Positions 5,364 to 8,188 of a DNA stretch of 8,188 nt are shown here, in pieces. Both the position numbers and the translations under genes were made by a program. Under the pieces are notes generated by a model. That model was not told the DNA's origin. It searched no databases and was given only the letters and a program-made list of their open reading frames with translations. Positions within the stretch are counted from its first letter, which is position 1. Each line of letters starts with the position of its first letter. Source of the DNA: Gemmobacter sp. (lineage in GTDB: Bacteria > Pseudomonadota > Alphaproteobacteria > Rhodobacterales > Rhodobacteraceae); NCBI GenBank assembly GCA_030656535.1, contig JAUSPL010000257.1:1-8188 (forward strand), in the 5' to 3' direction.

Positions 5364-5801
5364 ATGACCGCAACGCCATCCGAAAGCCTGTCGCCAGCTG
5401 GGACTCCGGGCCACTTTGACACGGTGTCGGACGAGCGCCAGATGAATCAGGCGATGCTGCGCGGCTGGCGCGGACGGTGCCCCAGCTGCGGATCGGGGCC
5501 GCTGCTGCGCGGTTATCTTCAACTGCGCGAGAGCTGCCCGGTCTGCGATGAACCCTTGCATCACGCCCGTGCCGATGACGGTCCGGCCTATCTGTCCATC
5601 CTGATCGTAGGCCACATCATGGCACCGTTGCTGCTTTGGGTATTCGTGCACTATCGCCCGGACCCGATGATTCTGGCGGCTGCTTTTTCGATAGGCACAG
5701 TCGCGCTTTCGCTCTACCTTCTGCCACGGCTGAAGGGCGTGATTGTCGCGATCCAATGGGCCAAACATATGCACGGTTTCGGACAGGCGCGTCAGGGGTG
5801 A
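5364..5801 (+). CDS. DUF983 family membrane protein
   Basis: This 145-residue protein matches the DUF983 family found in many alphaproteobacteria. A soluble N-terminus leads to the conserved RGWRGRCPSCGSGPLLRGYL block (residues 33-52), then a second CxxC in SCPVCDEPLHHARADDGPAY. The two pairs, Cys39/Cys42 and Cys58/Cys61, look like a small zinc-ribbon. Two membrane segments follow (about 76-93 and 103-124), and a basic C-terminus ends at HGFGQARQG. The family has no established function; in other genomes it sits near cytochrome oxidase assembly or NUDIX genes, and here a NUDIX gene follows 53 bp downstream on the same strand. The start has no strong ribosome site; an internal ATG at residue 27 would still leave both CxxC motifs. 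Confidence 0.85.
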   Translation: MTATPSESLSPAGTPGHFDTVSDERQMNQAMLRGWRGRCPSCGSGPLLRGYLQLRESCPVCDEPLHHARADDGPAYLSILIVGHIMAPLLLWVFVHYRPDPMILAAAFSIGTVALSLYLLPRLKGVIVAIQWAKHMHGFGQARQG

Positions 5802-5854
5802 TCTTGTAACGTCCTGCTTTGGGCCGACCGTTTACCCGAAGGCTCAAGAGCGTG

Positions 5855-6556
5855 ATGACCGAAAAGACCATCCCCCCTGAATTGCCGGTCCGCGATGCGG
5901 CCACCATCATCCTGTCGCGTGAAGGCAATCACGGACCCGAGGTTCTCATGGGTCAGCGGGGCGCCGCGGCGGCCTTCATGCCCAACAAGTTCGTGTTTCC
6001 CGGCGGCGCTGTGGACCCGTCCGATGGAGCCGCGCCCATGTTGCGCCCCCTGCCAGACCCGTGCGCGCGGCGCCTTGAAGACCATCTCAGGATCGAGGGC
6101 ATTCCACACCCGGCACAAACCTTTGCCGCCACTGCCATCCGCGAGCTATGGGAAGAAACCGGCCTTGCCTTGGGTGGCCCCGGAGTCTGGTCGACGCCCC
6201 CCGCCCCCGATTGGCAGGCAATCGCCGCACGCGGTCTGGTGCCCAACGCCGGCCCCCTGCGGTTCGTGTTCCGCGCGATCACACCGCCGGGCAGGCCACG
6301 GCGGTTCGACGCGCGGTTCTTCATGGCAGATGCCAGCGCCATCAATGGTGACCCCGAGGATTTCGGTGCCGCTCAGGACGAGCTGTCGCACCTGCAATGG
6401 ATCCCGCTGTCGCGTGCCCGCAGTTTTGATCTGCCGTTCATCACCGAGGTAGTGCTGGCCGAGATCGCCCGCCTGATCGGGAATGACAGCCCCCCGGATT
6501 CGGTGCCCTTCTTTGACAACTCAACCACGACCCCGATGTTCCGCCGGTTGATCTGA
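5855..6556 (+). CDS. NUDIX hydrolase (long NUDT19/CoA-pyrophosphatase-like type)
   Basis: This 233-residue protein likely hydrolyses a nucleoside diphosphate linked to another group. VRDAATIILSR opens the first strand, followed by FMPNKFVFPGGAVDPSDG (41-58), whose FPGG is the entry to the NUDIX fold. A spacer of about 40 residues follows, then the NUDIX helix RELWEETGL (96-104) with the metal-binding Glu pair. The long spacer between FPGG and the helix resembles NUDT19-type proteins that act on CoA derivatives, but the substrate cannot be read from sequence. The upstream Glu of the strict NUDIX signature (8 residues before REL) is a Gln here. I chose ATG 5855 because the frame can be extended to a TTG at 5819 only with unconserved residues; GTG 5852 is adjacent and possible. 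It follows the DUF983 gene and may be co-transcribed with it. Confidence 0.85.
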   Translation: MTEKTIPPELPVRDAATIILSREGNHGPEVLMGQRGAAAAFMPNKFVFPGGAVDPSDGAAPMLRPLPDPCARRLEDHLRIEGIPHPAQTFAATAIRELWEETGLALGGPGVWSTPPAPDWQAIAARGLVPNAGPLRFVFRAITPPGRPRRFDARFFMADASAINGDPEDFGAAQDELSHLQWIPLSRARSFDLPFITEVVLAEIARLIGNDSPPDSVPFFDNSTTTPMFRRLI

Positions 6557-6598
6557 CCAAGGCCAGTGTGACCGGAACAGGTGTCGGTCCGCCAGACA

Positions 6599-6613
6599 GT
6601 CGGTCGAACCGAC
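6599..6613. terminator. Short hairpin between convergent genes
   Basis: GTCGGT, a CGA loop and ACCGAC form a perfect 6-bp inverted repeat in the gap between the NUDIX stop (6556) and the end of the convergent regulator gene (6692). No T-run follows on either strand, so termination here is only a possibility. Confidence 0.3.
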
Positions 6614-6691
6614 GACCTTTGTTCGACGCGCGATCCGGCACGACTGCGGGCAACACCGCTCCGTCAGGCCCGTTCAACCGGGTCCCGACGC

Positions 6692-7231
6692 TCAGGCCCG
6701 GCGATGGGTCGCGGCAACACGGGACACCTCTTCGTAAATGCCGGTCAGCAAGTTCAGCGTCCGTGTGGTCTCGGCCAGTCGTGCTGCGAATTCGGGCAGG
6801 TCATTGATCGCGGCAATCAGCAGGCGACGGCGCAATTCGCCGTATGCGTCCGACACCCGCAGCCCTTCGGGTGTCACTTCATAGGTGACCCCGGACCGGC
6901 CCGAGCCTTTGCGCAGCACAAGGCCCGCGCCGATCAGCTTGCGCAATGAATACTGGATGTTCGGCACGTCTTCGCGGTTGGTCAGCCGGGCCAGATCGCG
7001 GATGGTCTTGGGCCGCTCATTCATGCGGATGATGTGCAGCATCGCGTTTTCGGGTCCCGTGGTCGCCACGTCGGCGACCGAGGCCAGGCACTCGGACTGC
7101 CAGCGGCAGAATCCCTCATAAGCCCGCATCAGCGAAAACTCGAGTTCGGTTGTCTCCACCTCCTCCGGGCTTTGGGCCAGGTGCCAACGATAATCCATCG
7201 CTGCCCGTACGGGTTTTTTGTCATTTTCCAA
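6692..7231 (-). CDS. MarR-like winged-helix transcriptional regulator
   Basis: This protein of up to 179 residues has a helical N-terminal part (EVETTELEFSLMRAYEGFCRW, read here in parts, about 25-44), a central winged helix-turn-helix at about 62-122 with AMLHIIRMNERPKTIRDLAR, a recognition helix around VPNIQYSLRKLIGAGLV and a Gly/Ser-rich wing (RKGSGRSGVTYEVT), and a C-terminal helical part likely for dimerisation. This is the MarR arrangement, with the PEG-type turn (TPEGL) after the wing. The start is uncertain. The longest frame begins with TTG at 7231, preceded on the minus strand by a purine-rich GGGGGGAAG; an ATG at 7198 (residue 12) is the alternative. It is transcribed divergently from the flavin monooxygenase gene 126 bp away, the usual place for a local regulator. 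Confidence 0.8.
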   Translation of the reverse strand: MENDKKPVRAAMDYRWHLAQSPEEVETTELEFSLMRAYEGFCRWQSECLASVADVATTGPENAMLHIIRMNERPKTIRDLARLTNREDVPNIQYSLRKLIGAGLVLRKGSGRSGVTYEVTPEGLRVSDAYGELRRRLLIAAINDLPEFAARLAETTRTLNLLTGIYEEVSRVAATHRRA

Positions 7232-7272
7232 GGGCTTCCCCCCTATTCGATTGGTCCGTCAGAGTGGCGCGA

Positions 7273-7293
7273 CAAGTCTGTTGACGCAACTTG
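7273..7293. promoter_or_regulatory. Nested palindrome, candidate operator
   Basis: An outer inverted repeat CAAGT (7273-7277) and ACTTG (7289-7293) encloses an inner one, GTTG (7280-7283) and CAAC (7287-7290), around ACG. It covers the -35 box of the monooxygenase promoter candidate. MarR-type dimers bind palindromes of about this size, so it is a plausible site for the divergently encoded regulator. A second, looser repeat TTGAA (7291-7295) and TTCAA (7309-7313) follows over the -10 region. Confidence 0.4.
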
Positions 7294-7308
7294 AATTTAC
7301 GATAGACT
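7281..7308 (+). promoter_or_regulatory. Candidate sigma-70 promoter of the flavin monooxygenase gene
   Basis: TTGACG (7281-7286), a 16-bp spacer and TAGACT (7303-7308) lie 49 bp before the ATG at 7358, in an AT-rich stretch that contrasts with the GC-rich surroundings. The -35 box is a near-consensus match. An alternative -10 is the ATAAAAT stretch near 7317. Confidence 0.5.
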
Positions 7309-7357
7309 TTCAATCATAAAATACAACAAACACTCTATCCTTACAGGGAGACATACC

Positions 7358-8188
7358 ATGACTCAGAACCCGATGCTTTCGGGCGGCTTCAAGTTGGGCA
7401 CCTTTTCGTCGAACTGCTCTTCGGGCATGACGCCGACCAAGATTGCCGAGCGTTGGGACGCCAGCTGGGACAACAACCTGAAGCTGGCGCAGATGCTGGA
7501 TGACGCGGGCATCGATTTCATGCTGCCGATTGCGCGCTGGATCGGCTATGGCGGTGAAACCGATTTCCACGGCGGTGTTCTGGAAACCATGACATGGGCG
7601 GCGGGGCTGCTGGCATCGACCAAGAACATCGCGGTGTTTGCCACCATCCATACCGCCGCAAACCACCCGGCGGTGGTTGCCAAACAGATCGCCACCATCG
7701 ACCAGATCAGCCACGGTCGCGCCGGGCTGAACATCGTGGCAGGCTGGAACAAGCCGGAATACGAGGCGTTGGGTCTGACCCTGCCCGACGATCACGAATC
7801 GCGCTATGCCTATGCGCAAGAATGGTTCGACCTGATCCGCAAGCTGTGGACATCGGATGAACATTTCGATTGGGATGGCAAGTTCTTCAAGGCGAAAAAG
7901 ATCAAGGGTATGCCGACCCCGATCCGTGGCACGGTGCCCATCATCAACGCCGCAGGCAGCCCACAGGGCCGCGAGTTTGCCACCGACAACGCGAACTTCC
8001 TGTTCACCCCGGCAATCGACCTTGAACGCTCCAAAGTCGAGATCGGCGAGTTGAAGGCGCAGGCGCAGGCAAAGGGCCGCAAGATTGACGTTCTGACCTT
8101 CAGCCACGTCATCTGCCGCCCGACCGAGGCCGAGGCGCAGGCGTTCTTGAAACACACCGCAATCGACAACACCGACACGGCGGCGGTG
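7358..8188 (+). CDS. LLM-class flavin-dependent monooxygenase (RutA/SfnG/SsuD-like), 3' end outside window
   Basis: The first 277 codons are open to the window edge; related enzymes are about 350-390 residues. The fold is the bacterial luciferase-like TIM barrel that uses reduced FMN from a partner reductase and oxygen. Visible family features are FKLGTFSSNCSSG at the first strand, GYGGETDF (63-70), HPAVVAKQIATIDQISHGR (103-121), the strongly conserved LNIVAGWNKPEYEALGL (124-140), and the phosphate-contact loop INAAGSPQGREFA (196-208). The GW-KPEYE segment is closest, by memory, to RutA (uracil oxygenase) and also resembles dimethylsulfone monooxygenase SfnG; the N-terminal part does not match RutA well, so the substrate stays open. 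GGGAGA lies 7 bases before the ATG. A MarR-like regulator is encoded divergently, and a nested palindrome covers the promoter candidate. Confidence 0.88.
   Translation, partial: MTQNPMLSGGFKLGTFSSNCSSGMTPTKIAERWDASWDNNLKLAQMLDDAGIDFMLPIARWIGYGGETDFHGGVLETMTWAAGLLASTKNIAVFATIHTAANHPAVVAKQIATIDQISHGRAGLNIVAGWNKPEYEALGLTLPDDHESRYAYAQEWFDLIRKLWTSDEHFDWDGKFFKAKKIKGMPTPIRGTVPIINAAGSPQGREFATDNANFLFTPAIDLERSKVEIGELKAQAQAKGRKIDVLTFSHVICRPTEAEAQAFLKHTAIDNTDTAAV

Noticed and set aside
5182..5367. 61-residue plus-strand frame in the gap before the DUF983 gene
   Set aside because: No ribosome site, no recognisable motif, and it overlaps the DUF983 start; likely chance.
7310..8155. 281-residue open frame on the minus strand opposite the flavin monooxygenase
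   Set aside because: The plus strand encodes a clear LLM-family protein throughout, with a ribosome site and promoter candidate; the minus frame is its shadow.

Overview
The window looks like an alphaproteobacterial chromosome, most likely Rhodobacteraceae (Roseobacter/Rhodobacter type). The evidence is the GC-rich codon use, IS66 protein sequences of the kind common in that family, and a set of ordinary housekeeping and envelope genes (DUF983, NUDIX, ECF sigma) with typical alphaproteobacterial sequence. This is recognition by eye; no search was run.

Region 1 (about 47-2878, + strand) is a decayed IS66-family insertion sequence with its three genes in order: tnpA, tnpB and tnpC. All three are damaged. 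tnpA carries an imperfect 55-bp tandem repeat with G-runs that throw it out of frame. tnpB is cut short by a hairpin-bearing insertion of about 41 nt. tnpC is interrupted by three further short hairpin-bearing insertions (about 40, 45 and 45 nt) plus a small frame-changing indel. Each insertion can be mapped because the flanking IS66 protein sequence resumes exactly afterwards. This clustering of small, mutually dissimilar palindromic insertions in one dead IS is the most unusual thing in the window.

Region 2 (2903-5133, - strand, transcribed away from the middle of the window) is a stress-type regulatory module. A secreted four-EF-hand protein is followed after 89 bp by a tightly packed three-gene operon: an ECF sigma factor, a one-TM small protein in the usual anti-sigma position, and a membrane-anchored Spy/CpxP-like 'periplasmic heavy-metal sensor' family protein. 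The last gene converges on the right end of the IS66.

Region 3 (5364-6556, + strand) holds a DUF983 small membrane protein with two CxxC motifs and a NUDIX hydrolase of the long NUDT19-like type.

Region 4 (6692-8188) is a divergent pair: a MarR-like winged-helix regulator (-) and the first 277 codons of a luciferase-like (LLM) FMN-dependent monooxygenase (+) that runs off the window. The 126-bp gap between them holds a good promoter candidate for the monooxygenase with nested palindromes over its -35 box, which suggests local control by the neighbouring regulator.
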